Source: CAUPWF01 sp964369425
GTDB lineage: Bacteria > Bacillota > Clostridia > Lachnospirales > Lachnospiraceae
NCBI GenBank assembly: GCA_964369425.1
Contig: CAYJGW010000001.1
Coordinates: 61,351-125,350 of the forward strand
Direction: 5' to 3'
DNA: 64,000 bases
Position numbers and translations under genes: made by a program. The notes beneath the pieces were generated by a model. It saw only the letters and a list, made by a program, of their open reading frames with translations. It did no database searches and was not told the origin of the DNA. Below, in pieces: positions 8,567 through 17,750 of the stretch; position 1 is the first letter of the stretch, and every line of letters starts with the position of its first letter.

Positions 8567-9574
8567 ATGAATATTCGAGAGCAAATGGAAGAACGTGAAT
8601 TAGAGCACTTATCTCCCTATGCAACATTTAGCAGATACTCAAAGGGAAGGGAAAGGGAGGAAGAACCATGTAATATTCGTCCAATCTTTCAAAGAGATAG
8701 AGACCGCGTGCTACACTGTAAGTCTTTTCGTAGATTAAAGCAAAAGACTCAAGTATTCCTTTTGCCAAGAGGTGACCACTATCGTACACGATTGACACAT
8801 ACATTAGAAGTGTCTCAAAATGCCAGAACAATAGCAAAAGCACTCCGTTTAAATGAAGATTTGACAGAAGCTATTGCCCTTGCCCATGACCTTGGTCATA
8901 CGCCATTTGGACATGCAGGAGAGAGAGCGTTGAATAAATTATCTAAAAAGGGGTTTCGCCATGCTGTTCAAGGAGTAAGAGTAGTAGAAAAATTAGAAAA
9001 AGATGGAAAAGGACTCAATCTGACAAAGGAAGTAAGAGATGGCATCTTACATCACCAAACAGCAGGACATCCTTTGACACTAGAAGCAAAGATTGTAAGA
9101 GTATCGGACAAAGTGGCTTATATCAATCACGATATTGACGATGCGATTAGAGGTGGGATATTGGTACCAGAAGATGTTCCACTAAAATGTAGGGCAGTTC
9201 TTGGAAATACATCAGGGGAAAGATTGAATACACTGATTAATGATATTATTGATAACAGTATGGATAAGCCAGATATCATCATGTCGGAAGAAGTGGAGAA
9301 TGCGTTGAAAAGTGTAAGAAGTTTTTTATTTGAGCATGTGTACTTGAATCAAGTAGCAAAAAGCGAGGAGAAGAAAGCAATTAAATTAATAGAAAAGTTA
9401 TACGAGTATTACGAAAGGTACCCGGAGTATTTGCCGGAATCATACTTTTTAAAGATGCAAGAGAATGAAGGGGTAAAAGAAGAGATGATTTGTGATTATA
9501 TTGCAGGAATGACTGATAATTTTGCAGTAAAGCAATTTCAAGAAATTTTTATTCCAAAAGCTTGGAAAGAATAA
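8567..9574 (+). CDS. dgt: deoxyguanosinetriphosphate triphosphohydrolase-like HD protein
   Basis: This family removes triphosphate from dNTPs and helps set the dNTP pool. The HD metal site is visible: His78 (TRLTHTLEVSQ), His107-Asp108 (ALAHDLGHTPFGHAGE) and a downstream aspartate in RVSDKVAYINHDIDDA. The N-terminal RDRDRVLHCKSFRRLKQKTQVF block is diagnostic. 335 residues is the short Gram-positive form. I use ATG 8567, with GAGGTGG at 8555-8561, rather than the upstream GTG 8558, which overlaps that SD. It precedes dnaG and rpoD, a common clostridial order. Confidence 0.93.
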   Translation: MNIREQMEERELEHLSPYATFSRYSKGREREEEPCNIRPIFQRDRDRVLHCKSFRRLKQKTQVFLLPRGDHYRTRLTHTLEVSQNARTIAKALRLNEDLTEAIALAHDLGHTPFGHAGERALNKLSKKGFRHAVQGVRVVEKLEKDGKGLNLTKEVRDGILHHQTAGHPLTLEAKIVRVSDKVAYINHDIDDAIRGGILVPEDVPLKCRAVLGNTSGERLNTLINDIIDNSMDKPDIIMSEEVENALKSVRSFLFEHVYLNQVAKSEEKKAIKLIEKLYEYYERYPEYLPESYFLKMQENEGVKEEMICDYIAGMTDNFAVKQFQEIFIPKAWKE

Positions 9575-9622
9575 AGGAAATTGCGAATTGATGTGGAATA
9601 ATACTTATGGAGGGGTAAAAGT

Positions 9623-11413
9623 ATGTATTATTCAGAAGAGTTAGTTGAAGAAATAAGAATGAAAAATGATATTGTTGATGTAATATCTAGTTATGTACGT
9701 TTACAAAAAAAAGGTAGCTCACATTTTGGGCTATGCCCATTCCATAATGAAAAGTCGCCATCTTTTTCGGTGAGTAGAAATAAACAGATGTACTATTGTT
9801 TTGGTTGTGGGATTGGCGGGAATGTCCTCACATTTATCATGGAATATGAAAATTTTACATTTATAGAGGCATTAAAGTTTTTAGCGGATAGAGTAGGTGT
9901 AGAGCTTCCAAGCGTGGAGTTGTCTGAGGAGGCAAAAGCGAAGGCAAGCATGCGAACTACAGTACTAGAGATGAATAAGCTTGCAGCAAAGTATTTTTTT
10001 GCACAACTTAAATCAGAAAACGGAAAGATAGGTTACCAGTATTTTTTGAATAGAGGTCTATCTGCTGAGACAATTTTACACTTTGGATTGGGATATTCTC
10101 TGAAATTTGGAGATGATTTATATAAATATTTAAAACTCAAGGGATATAAAGATGAGGTGATTAGTAAGTCTGGGCTTGTAAATGTCGATGAACGACAAGG
10201 AATGTATGATAAGTTCTGGAATCGAGTAATGTTTCCGATCATGGACGTGAATAATCGAGTCATAGGATTTGGTGGGCGAGTCATGGGAGAGGGAAAGCCA
10301 AAGTACTTGAATTCACCGGAGACACTGGTATTTGATAAGAGTAGAAATCTTTACGGTCTGAATCGAGCAAGAACTTCAAGAAAGTCCTACTATCTAGTGT
10401 GTGAAGGATATATGGATGTTATTGCACTTCACCAAGCAGGATTTACAAATGCAGTGGCAACACTTGGGACTTCGTTGACATCGGGGCATGCTTCTTTATT
10501 AAAACGTTATGTTTCGGAAGTGTACCTAACTTATGATAGTGATGAAGCTGGTACAAAGGCAGCACTTCGTGCAATTCCAATTTTAAAGGAGGCAGGTATT
10601 TCAGCAAAAGTTATTCGAATGGATCCATATAAAGATCCAGATGAATATATTGAAAAGTTGGGAGCAGAAGCATTTGAAGAGTGTATTGGAAAAGCTAGAA
10701 ATGGGTTTATGTATTCTTTGGAAGTACTGGAAAAGAGGTATGATTTACAGACACCAGAAGGAAAAACTGACTTTTTTAATGAAGTAGCGAAAAAATTATT
10801 GGGATTTGAAGAAGAGTTAGAACGCAACAATTACATAGAAGCAGTGGCTCGAAACTATCATATTAATTTAGAAAGTCTGCATAAACTAGTGCGAGGAACA
10901 GCAGTAAAGGTTGGTTTAGCAAAACCAGTGGAAAGGGCAAAGCAATCTTTGCGACAAAGAGAACGAGAACATGTGGATGGAACCTTGTTATCGCAAAAGG
11001 TACTGTTGACATATTTGGCGTCGGATACATCGCTGTTTCCTACTATTGAAAAATATATTGGTTGGCAAGATTTTACAACAGAACTATATCAGACCGTAGC
11101 AAAACTATTGTTTGAGCAGTATGAAAAGGGAGTGATGAATCCAGCCAAGATTATCAATAATTTTTCAGATGAAAAAGAACACAGAGAAGTTGCGGATATT
11201 TTTCATACAGAGATAAAAGACTTAACTACTGGAGAAGAGGAATCAAAAGCGATAAAAGAGACCATTATAAAGGTAAAGCAAAACAGCATAAATTATGCAA
11301 CTAAAAATTTAGACCCTACAGACATTACAGGGTTGCAGAAAATTATGACAGGTAAAAGAAGTCTGCAAGAATTAGAAAAATTACACATTCAGAGTAAAAT
11401 TTCGAATAAATAG
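9623..11413 (+). CDS. dnaG: DNA primase
   Basis: DnaG makes RNA primers at the replication fork with the DnaB helicase. The 596-residue protein has the CHC2 zinc-binding domain (Cys38, His41, Cys59, Cys62 in LCPFHNEKSPSF and MYYCFGCG), the catalytic core, and the TOPRIM domain (LVCEGYMDVIALHQAG; metal-binding YDSDEAG). The C-terminal helicase-binding region lies from about 440 on. ATG 9623 has GGAGGGG upstream. It is followed directly by rpoD with no gap, as in the classic macromolecular synthesis operon, but rpsU is absent. Confidence 0.98.
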   Translation: MYYSEELVEEIRMKNDIVDVISSYVRLQKKGSSHFGLCPFHNEKSPSFSVSRNKQMYYCFGCGIGGNVLTFIMEYENFTFIEALKFLADRVGVELPSVELSEEAKAKASMRTTVLEMNKLAAKYFFAQLKSENGKIGYQYFLNRGLSAETILHFGLGYSLKFGDDLYKYLKLKGYKDEVISKSGLVNVDERQGMYDKFWNRVMFPIMDVNNRVIGFGGRVMGEGKPKYLNSPETLVFDKSRNLYGLNRARTSRKSYYLVCEGYMDVIALHQAGFTNAVATLGTSLTSGHASLLKRYVSEVYLTYDSDEAGTKAALRAIPILKEAGISAKVIRMDPYKDPDEYIEKLGAEAFEECIGKARNGFMYSLEVLEKRYDLQTPEGKTDFFNEVAKKLLGFEEELERNNYIEAVARNYHINLESLHKLVRGTAVKVGLAKPVERAKQSLRQREREHVDGTLLSQKVLLTYLASDTSLFPTIEKYIGWQDFTTELYQTVAKLLFEQYEKGVMNPAKIINNFSDEKEHREVADIFHTEIKDLTTGEEESKAIKETIIKVKQNSINYATKNLDPTDITGLQKIMTGKRSLQELEKLHIQSKISNK

Positions 11414-11431
11414 ATGGAGGAAAGTATAAGA

Positions 11432-12559
11432 ATGGGAGAAAATACAAGAGTAGAAGACACTATGGCTAAGGTGGAAGAGAAGGTAAAACACCTTATAGAG
11501 GTTGCAAAGAAAAAGCGAAATACATTAGAGGTTGCAGAAATCACAGAAGCATTTTCTGATATTGAACTAGAAACGGAGCAGATGGAAAAAATCTATGAAT
11601 ATTTAGAAAAGCATGAGATAGATATCCTGCGACTAAATGAAGTAGAACTTCCAGATGAAGCGGAGATTGAATTATCAGAAGAAGATGAAGTTGATGTAGA
11701 AAAGATAGATTTGACGGTTCCTGACGGGATTAGTATAGAAGATCCAGTACGTATGTATTTGAAAGAGATTGGAAAAGTACCTCTTTTGAGTGCAGAGGAA
11801 GAGATTGAATTAGCAAAGAAAATGGAAGAGGGGGATGAGTATTCAAAGAAGCGACTTGCAGAAGCCAATCTAAGGTTGGTAGTTAGTATTGCAAAGCGAT
11901 ATGTAGGAAGAGGTATGTTGTTTTTAGATTTGATACAAGAGGGGAATCTAGGATTAATTAAAGCGGTTGAAAAATTTGATTATCGCAAAGGATATAAATT
12001 TAGTACCTATGCTACATGGTGGATTCGTCAAGCCATTACAAGAGCCATTGCAGATCAAGCTAGGACAATCCGTATTCCAGTACACATGGTGGAGACTATT
12101 AATAAATTGATTCGAGTACAAAGGCAATTATTGCAAGAATTAGGGAGAGAACCTTCACCAGAAGAGACGGCAGCAGAATTGGATATGCCAGTAGAACGTG
12201 TAAGAGAGATTTTAAAAATATCTCAAGAACCTGTATCTTTGGAGACACCAATCGGAGAAGAAGAAGATAGCCATTTAGGAGACTTTATTCAAGATGATAA
12301 CGTACCTGTTCCTGCAGAAGCAGCAGCGGCAGCACTGTTGAAAGAGCAACTAGGAGAAGTTCTAGATACGTTAACAGAGAGAGAACAAAAAGTGCTTAGA
12401 TTACGATTTGGAATGAACGATGGAAAAGCAAGAACATTGGAAGAAGTAGGAAAAGAATTTGATGTTACAAGGGAGCGTATCCGTCAGATAGAAGCAAAGG
12501 CTTTGAGAAAGTTAAGACATCCAAGTAGAAGCAGAAAATTAAGAGATTATTTGGACTAG
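11432..12559 (+). CDS. rpoD: RNA polymerase primary sigma factor (sigma-A/RpoD)
   Basis: The housekeeping sigma factor. A region 1.1-like N-terminus (1-95) is followed by region 1.2 (DPVRMYLKEIGKVPLLS). Region 2 carries NLRLVVSIAKRY and the -10 recognition helix TYATWWIRQAITRAI. Region 3 and region 4 follow, the latter with the helix-turn-helix TLEEVGKEFDVTRERIRQIE. The first ATG (11414) overlaps the dnaG stop and the GGAGGA Shine-Dalgarno, so ATG 11432, nine bases after that SD, is the better start; this gives 375 residues. The consensus promoters seen all through this window fit this protein. Confidence 0.97.
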   Translation: MGENTRVEDTMAKVEEKVKHLIEVAKKKRNTLEVAEITEAFSDIELETEQMEKIYEYLEKHEIDILRLNEVELPDEAEIELSEEDEVDVEKIDLTVPDGISIEDPVRMYLKEIGKVPLLSAEEEIELAKKMEEGDEYSKKRLAEANLRLVVSIAKRYVGRGMLFLDLIQEGNLGLIKAVEKFDYRKGYKFSTYATWWIRQAITRAIADQARTIRIPVHMVETINKLIRVQRQLLQELGREPSPEETAAELDMPVERVREILKISQEPVSLETPIGEEEDSHLGDFIQDDNVPVPAEAAAAALLKEQLGEVLDTLTEREQKVLRLRFGMNDGKARTLEEVGKEFDVTRERIRQIEAKALRKLRHPSRSRKLRDYLD

Positions 12560-12567
12560 GTGATTTT

Positions 12568-13257
12568 ATGGAGTTGTCAAAACGTTTACAAGCAGTTGCA
12601 GATATGGTGAGTAAAGGGAAGTGTGTAGCAGATATAGGAACGGATCACGGTTACATTCCAATATATTTAATTCAAAGCAATATAGCAAAGAAGGTATATG
12701 CTATGGATGTGAATCAAGGACCATATATGAGAGCGAAAAATCATGTTGCTGCTCATAAATTAGAAAATCAGATTGAAACTAGGCTTTCAGATGGAATGCG
12801 TGAACTAAAATTACAAGAAGCTAATTCCATCATTATTGCGGGGATGGGCGGAGGTTTAGTAATAAAGATTTTAGATCAGGATAAAAGATTGTGGGAATCA
12901 ATAGATGAGTTGATATTACAGCCACAATCAGAAATAGGAAAAGTTAGAGCATACCTACAGCGTAATGGTTGGAAAGCTGTTGCAGAAGATATGGTACTAG
13001 AAGATGGGAAATTTTATCCGCTTATGAAGATGATAAAAGGGGAAGAAGTGGAACTTTCAGCAAAAGAACTTGAGTATGGAAGGTTGTTATTACAAAAAAA
13101 ACATCGTGTGCTGAAAAAATTCGTAGAAAAAGAGATTAAAGTAAAAGTAGGAATTCTATCAAAAATTGAGTCAAGTCAGGAAGAAAAGATAAGAGAAAGA
13201 GCGAGACAATTAAAAAAAGAACTAGGAGAAGCCTATGAAGTGTTGGGAGATTTGTAA
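12568..13257 (+). CDS. trmK: tRNA (adenine(22)-N1)-methyltransferase
   Basis: TrmK methylates N1 of A22 in tRNA with SAM. The Rossmann SAM-binding motif is VADIGTDHGYIP near residue 30, and the family-specific GMGGGLV near residue 92 follows IIIAG. A C-terminal basic coiled region (about 165-225) is the usual extension. Length 229 is normal. It starts 8 bases after rpoD (SD AGGTGAT) and overlaps the next gene by 23 bases, so rpoD-trmK-nif3 are one operon, the conserved Firmicutes order. Confidence 0.95.
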   Translation: MELSKRLQAVADMVSKGKCVADIGTDHGYIPIYLIQSNIAKKVYAMDVNQGPYMRAKNHVAAHKLENQIETRLSDGMRELKLQEANSIIIAGMGGGLVIKILDQDKRLWESIDELILQPQSEIGKVRAYLQRNGWKAVAEDMVLEDGKFYPLMKMIKGEEVELSAKELEYGRLLLQKKHRVLKKFVEKEIKVKVGILSKIESSQEEKIRERARQLKKELGEAYEVLGDL

Positions 13258-14014
13258 AGAACTAGAACAGGACTTTCCGGTGGATAAGGCCTGCGAATGG
13301 GATAATGTCGGTCTATTAGTAGGTGATTCGGAGCAAGAGATAAAAAAAATTTTTGTCGCATTAGATGCCACTGAGGCAATTATTGATGAAGCCATTACAT
13401 GGGGAGCGGATTTGTTATTGACACATCACCCTTTGATTTTTTCACCTTTAAAACAGATTAATACGAGTGATTTTATTAGTAGCAGAGTGGTGAAGTTATT
13501 GAATAATCGTGTCAATTGCTATGCTATGCATACCAATTATGATGTGATAAAGATGGGAGACTTGGCAGAAGAAAAATTGGGGATGTCATCTAGTTATGTG
13601 TTTTTGCCACTAGATAGCGATAGTGCAGTTGGACTTGGACGATGCGGCGAATTGAAAAACCCTTGTACAATAAGAGATTTAGGGGAACGGATTAAGCATG
13701 TGTTTTCTCTAAAAAATGTGACGGTATATGGTGATGATTTAGAAAGAGAAATTCGTAAGATAGCGATACTTCCAGGATCAGGGAAAAGCGGAATTGAAAC
13801 AGCGATAAAAGAAGGTGTAGAGGTTTATATTACAGGGGATATCGGATATCATGAGGGGGTAGACGCTGTAAGTAGAGGGCTTTGTATTATAGATGCAGGA
13901 CATTATGGAATAGAACACATATTTATTGAAGATATGTCAAACTACTTGAAAAAACGGTGGGAAGGAGTTGCGGTGAAGAGCGCTTCGATTATTCACCCAT
14001 CTTGCACCATCTAG
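13235..14014 (+). CDS. Nif3-like dinuclear metal centre protein (NIF3/YqfO family)
   Basis: A 259-residue protein of the NIF3 family, homohexamers with two metals per subunit. In some bacteria it has been described as GTP cyclohydrolase 1 type 2, but the physiological role is unsettled. Metal ligands are visible in LLLTHHPLIF (about residue 65), the HTNYDV block (about 97) and the C-terminal DAGHYGIE. It lacks the extra central PII-like domain of the longer Bacillus YqfO. The start overlaps trmK by 23 bases (SD GGAGAAG), so the two are translationally coupled. Confidence 0.92.
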   Translation: MKCWEICKELEQDFPVDKACEWDNVGLLVGDSEQEIKKIFVALDATEAIIDEAITWGADLLLTHHPLIFSPLKQINTSDFISSRVVKLLNNRVNCYAMHTNYDVIKMGDLAEEKLGMSSSYVFLPLDSDSAVGLGRCGELKNPCTIRDLGERIKHVFSLKNVTVYGDDLEREIRKIAILPGSGKSGIETAIKEGVEVYITGDIGYHEGVDAVSRGLCIIDAGHYGIEHIFIEDMSNYLKKRWEGVAVKSASIIHPSCTI

Positions 14015-14026
14015 GGAGGTCTGAAA

Positions 14027-15688
14027 ATGAAAATATGTAATGTTATAGTAGGAACAAATGAGTATCAATACGCAAGCGGAACTACATATCTAGAAATTTC
14101 AAAAGATTTTCAGGAGCAATATCGATATGATATCGTTTTAGCGATGGAAAACGGGAAACCGCAAGAATTGCAAAAAGAGTTACTAGGTGATGTGACTCTT
14201 TCTTTTATCACGACTGGAGATAGACTCGGATACAAAGCATATCGAAGAAGTATTTGCTTTTTGCTTGTAAAAGCCATATATGATGTATATGGGAAGGAGG
14301 CGATTGAAAGGGTTCGCCTTCTGTATGCAGTTGGAACTGGCTACTATTGTACAATTAGTGGAACAGTGAAAGTGGATGGTGCTTTTGCAACTAAAGTAAA
14401 AGAGCGAATGCAAAAATTGGTAGAAAAGAAAATACCGATAGGAAAACAGGTAATTCACACAGATGAAGCGATTCGTAGGTTTCGGGAATACGGGATGAAA
14501 GACAAAGAGAAATTGTTCAAGTACCGAAGGGTTTCCAAAGTCAATGTATACCGACTCAGCGAATTTGAAGATTATTATTATGGTCATATGGTTCCAGATA
14601 CTTCTAGTTTAAAGTATTTCGATATAAAACTACAAGGGGATGGATTTGTAATACAGATGCCTAACCGTCAAGAACCAACGGCGATTCCATCCTATTATGT
14701 GAGAGAAAAACTGTTTCAAGTACAAAATGAGTCCATTCAATGGGGAGATTTGCAAGGAATTGACACAGTTGGTAGCTTAAACGACAAGATTGCTCATGGA
14801 AGTGTATCCGAGTTAATCTTAGTTCAAGAAGCTTTACAAGAAAAGAAAATTTCTCAAATAGCAAATCAAATCGTCGAAAAAGGCGCGGTAAAATTTGTTC
14901 TGATTGCGGGACCCTCTTCTTCTGGTAAAACTACATTTTCACATCGCTTATCGGTACAACTTCGTGTAAATGGGCTAAATCCGCATCCTATTGGTATCGA
15001 TAACTACTATGTAAATCGGGATCAGATTCCCTTAGATGAAGATGGAAAGCCAGATTTTGAAGGGATAGAAGCAATAGATATTGAGACGTTTAATCGAGAT
15101 CTTACAGATTTATTGAATGGGAAGAAGGTGGAGGTTCCTAGATTTAATTTCAAACTGGGAAGACGTGAGTATCATGGAGATTATTTACAGTTAAAGAAGA
15201 ATGATGTATTGATTATTGAAGGGATTCATGGGTTGAATGGGCAACTGACAGAAGGGTTACCAGCGGATAATAAGTTTAAAATCTATATCAGTGCATTGAC
15301 ACAGTTGAATATCGATGAGCATAATAGGATTCCAACTACTGATGGCAGATTGCTTCGACGTATTGTACGAGATGCTAGAACACGAGGGACTTCTGGAAAG
15401 GAGACTATCGCTATGTGGGCATCAGTGCGCAGGGGGGAAGAGAAGAATATTTTCCCATTTCAAGAGGATGCAGACGTGATGTTTAACTCGGCATTGATTT
15501 ATGAACTTTCTGTTTTAAAGCAGTTTGTAGAGCCGATATTATTTGGGATAGAAAAAGAGGATGAAGAATACTTAGAAGCTAAGAGATTGCTTAAGTTTTT
15601 AGACTATTTTATTGGTATTCCGACAGAATTGATTCCGAAAAATTCTCTATTACGAGAATTTATCGGCGGGGGATGTTTTCAAATTTAA
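14027..15688 (+). CDS. nucleoside kinase with ThrRS-like N-terminal domains
   Basis: 553 residues. An N-terminal TGS-like domain (1-60) and a region like the second additional (editing-associated) domain of threonyl-tRNA synthetase (about 60-200) precede a uridine kinase/phosphoribulokinase domain. The Walker A GPSSSGKTT is at about 295-303, followed by IGIDNYYVNRD, and a Walker B-like VLIIEGIHGLN. The fused architecture is common in Clostridia and Thermotogales; it likely phosphorylates uridine/cytidine or a related nucleoside, substrate not proven. GGGAGG lies upstream of ATG 14027. The 3' end overlaps the convergent rluA by 29 bases. Confidence 0.9.
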   Translation: MKICNVIVGTNEYQYASGTTYLEISKDFQEQYRYDIVLAMENGKPQELQKELLGDVTLSFITTGDRLGYKAYRRSICFLLVKAIYDVYGKEAIERVRLLYAVGTGYYCTISGTVKVDGAFATKVKERMQKLVEKKIPIGKQVIHTDEAIRRFREYGMKDKEKLFKYRRVSKVNVYRLSEFEDYYYGHMVPDTSSLKYFDIKLQGDGFVIQMPNRQEPTAIPSYYVREKLFQVQNESIQWGDLQGIDTVGSLNDKIAHGSVSELILVQEALQEKKISQIANQIVEKGAVKFVLIAGPSSSGKTTFSHRLSVQLRVNGLNPHPIGIDNYYVNRDQIPLDEDGKPDFEGIEAIDIETFNRDLTDLLNGKKVEVPRFNFKLGRREYHGDYLQLKKNDVLIIEGIHGLNGQLTEGLPADNKFKIYISALTQLNIDEHNRIPTTDGRLLRRIVRDARTRGTSGKETIAMWASVRRGEEKNIFPFQEDADVMFNSALIYELSVLKQFVEPILFGIEKEDEEYLEAKRLLKFLDYFIGIPTELIPKNSLLREFIGGGCFQI

Positions 15689-16547
15689 ATTGCATCATAT
15701 CGCATGGCAAAGGAGCTTCGAAGTAAAGAGGCTCCTTTTTGATTGGATGAAGAAATGAAAGCGAAAAAGAGTGAAGTGCTTGACGCTTAATTCTAGAATA
15801 TTCTGGGTTGTATAAAAAATCACCTGGTATTGGATGTCCGATATGTTTCATATGTACGCGGATTTGGTGTGTGCGCCCAGTGTCTAAGATCAAAGATAAT
15901 AAAGAATATCCATCCGTGTATGCTAAGCGTTGAAAATGAGTGGAAGCAGGGTCTCCATCCTTTCGAACTGTTCGTTCAATAGTAGAATCATCCATGCGCC
16001 CAATGGGAGCAGTTATTTGTCCCAAAGTAGCTGTTTTTCCTGTTACAACAGCTAGGTAAGTGCGTTTGATTTTTCGGTCTCTAATCATGTCAGACAGAAT
16101 TGAAGCACTGAGTGCATGTTTTGCGACTAATACTACTCCAGTAGTATTTTTATCCAAGCGATTAATACAACGAAATACAAAAGGGAGTTGGTCTTTGTAG
16201 TGGAACATTACTCCATTAGCTAGTGTGTTTTCATGATGCCCTTGGGATGGGTGTATGGGCATGTAAGCAGGTTTGTTGATTACTAGGATATCTAAATCTT
16301 CGTATAATATATCTAAAGAACAGTCAACGGGTAGTATTTCTCGTTGTTCTTCTTTGGGAGTCAAGGAAACTGTCAAAACATCTCCTGGAGATAGCATGTC
16401 ACGAACGTAGGCCCATTTACCATTTTTTAAGATACCTTGTTCTGTCTTTTTGAGGTGAACAATTAATCCTTGGGAATATCCCAAGGATTTTAAATATTCT
16501 AGCACAGTGCCAGATTTTGTAACTGGATAAGTAAATATACGTGTCAT
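15660..16547 (-). CDS. RluA-family pseudouridine synthase
   Basis: Converts uridine to pseudouridine in rRNA or tRNA. The 295-residue protein has an N-terminal S4-like RNA-binding region (15-65, ending PGDVLTVSL) and a catalytic domain with Asp132 in INRLDKNTTGVVLV, the RluA HRLDxxTSG motif in a slightly altered form. The later block GRTHQIRVHMKHIGHPIPGD is well conserved. The exact target (RluD-, RluC- or YhcT-like) cannot be told from the sequence. It starts 2 bases after aroC ends, forming an aroC-rluA operon on the minus strand, and its last 29 bases overlap the opposing nucleoside kinase gene. Confidence 0.92.
   Translation of the reverse strand: MTRIFTYPVTKSGTVLEYLKSLGYSQGLIVHLKKTEQGILKNGKWAYVRDMLSPGDVLTVSLTPKEEQREILPVDCSLDILYEDLDILVINKPAYMPIHPSQGHHENTLANGVMFHYKDQLPFVFRCINRLDKNTTGVVLVAKHALSASILSDMIRDRKIKRTYLAVVTGKTATLGQITAPIGRMDDSTIERTVRKDGDPASTHFQRLAYTDGYSLLSLILDTGRTHQIRVHMKHIGHPIPGDFLYNPEYSRIKRQALHSFSLSFLHPIKKEPLYFEAPLPCDMMQFKFENIPRR
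15709..15740 (+). terminator. intrinsic terminator for the rpoD-kinase operon, inside rluA
   Basis: Stem AAAGGAGC (15709-15716) / GCTCCTTT (15731-15738), a 14-base loop, then a run of five T. It lies 20 bases past the nucleoside kinase stop but within the coding sequence of rluA on the other strand. Confidence 0.6.
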
Positions 16548-16549
16548 GC

Positions 16550-17659
16550 TTAAACATCCTTTTGGTAGAATTTCTCAATAGCGTTAATGTTACTGCTCAT
16601 ATTTACAAAGAGAGCGTCCACTAATGTTAATGCAACCATAGATTCCACAACCACTACAGCGCGAGGCACAATGATAGGATCGTGGCGACCATGAATGGAT
16701 AGTTCAAGTGGTTCGCCATCAGAGGTGACTGTTTGCTGTGTCGAGGCAATAGATGGTGTAGGTTTGATAGATACTCGTGTAAGAATTGTAGATCCATCGC
16801 TCATACCACCAAGAATACCGCCACTATGATTGGTGAGTTTTTTGATTTTACCTTCCTTTGTAGAAGTAAAGGCATCATTATTTTGACTTCCAGTGCTAGT
16901 GACTACAGCAGTACCATCTCCAATTTCTACAGCTTTTACAGAACCGATGGACATCAATCCTTTTGCTAAATTAGCATCTAATTTTTCGAAAACAGTATTT
17001 CCAACACCAGAAGGCATTCCTACAGCAGTACATTCAATAGTTCCACCGGCTGAATCTAGATTTTCGATACAAGTTTCAAGGTAGACTTGAGCATCTTTTG
17101 CATACTTATTATTTGGCATTAATAGCGGGTTAGTAAAGATTTCCTCGTAGCGATAATCTTCTTCTGGAATGGAAACAGGTCCAATCTGCTTTGCATAAGA
17201 GCATAGATGGATGCCGAGTGCATGTAAAATTTTTAAGGCAATAGCTCCTCCAGCAACACGTCCAATGGTTTCTCGTCCTGAGGAACGTCCGCCACCTCTA
17301 TAATCACGAAATCCATATTTTTTGTCAAATGTATAGTCAGCATGCCCAGGACGATAGACAGTTGATAAATTGTCATAGTGACTAGAATTTTGATTCGTGT
17401 TTCGAACCAGTAAAGAGATAGGTGTACCGAGTGTTTTGCCTTGAAAAACACCAGATAGAATCTCTACGACATCTCCCTCTTTTCTTGAAGTGGTAAATTT
17501 GCTTTGTCCGGGTTTTCTGCGGTCTAATAAAGTCTGAATATCTGATTCAGACAGTTCTATACCAGATGGACAGCCATCAATTGTCACTCCGATTGCGGCA
17601 CCATGAGATTCTCCCCAAGTAGTAATTTTAAATATAGTTCCATAGCTAGATCCAGCCAT
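16550..17659 (-). CDS. aroC: chorismate synthase
   Basis: AroC performs the last shikimate pathway step, EPSP to chorismate, using reduced FMN. The 369-residue protein shows the signatures GESHGAAIG (12-20), RPGHADYTF, GGGRSSGRETIGRVAGGA and GRHDPIIVPRAV. All catalytic regions are present. On the minus strand it is first in an operon with rluA; the SD GGAGG lies just upstream of its ATG (17659). The other shikimate gene here, aroK, is about 18 kb away. A possible -10 (TATAAT, minus strand at 17691-17696) has no good -35. Confidence 0.97.
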   Translation of the reverse strand: MAGSSYGTIFKITTWGESHGAAIGVTIDGCPSGIELSESDIQTLLDRRKPGQSKFTTSRKEGDVVEILSGVFQGKTLGTPISLLVRNTNQNSSHYDNLSTVYRPGHADYTFDKKYGFRDYRGGGRSSGRETIGRVAGGAIALKILHALGIHLCSYAKQIGPVSIPEEDYRYEEIFTNPLLMPNNKYAKDAQVYLETCIENLDSAGGTIECTAVGMPSGVGNTVFEKLDANLAKGLMSIGSVKAVEIGDGTAVVTSTGSQNNDAFTSTKEGKIKKLTNHSGGILGGMSDGSTILTRVSIKPTPSIASTQQTVTSDGEPLELSIHGRHDPIIVPRAVVVVESMVALTLVDALFVNMSSNINAIEKFYQKDV

Positions 17660-17693
17660 AACATACCTCCAATAAACAATAGTAGTGATAATT

Positions 17694-17750
17694 ATACAAT
17701 AATTTAATAAAAAAAACTATATTTTTCTTAGTTGTTATATTATAATATGG
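17694..17750 (+). repeat. promoter-like imperfect direct repeat, copy 1
   Basis: Shares its first 14 bases (ATACAATAATTTAA) and about three quarters of the next 43 with 18398-18454, allowing one gap. The conserved 3' part is TATATTATAATA, including TATAAT at 17741-17746, which directly abuts the ATG (17747) of the truncated gene. The left end overlaps the likely -10 of aroC on the minus strand. Confidence 0.75.

Noticed and set aside
14183..14587. 134-residue antisense open frame in the nucleoside kinase gene
   Set aside because: It lies entirely within a well-supported gene, has no SD and a composition of reversed codons.
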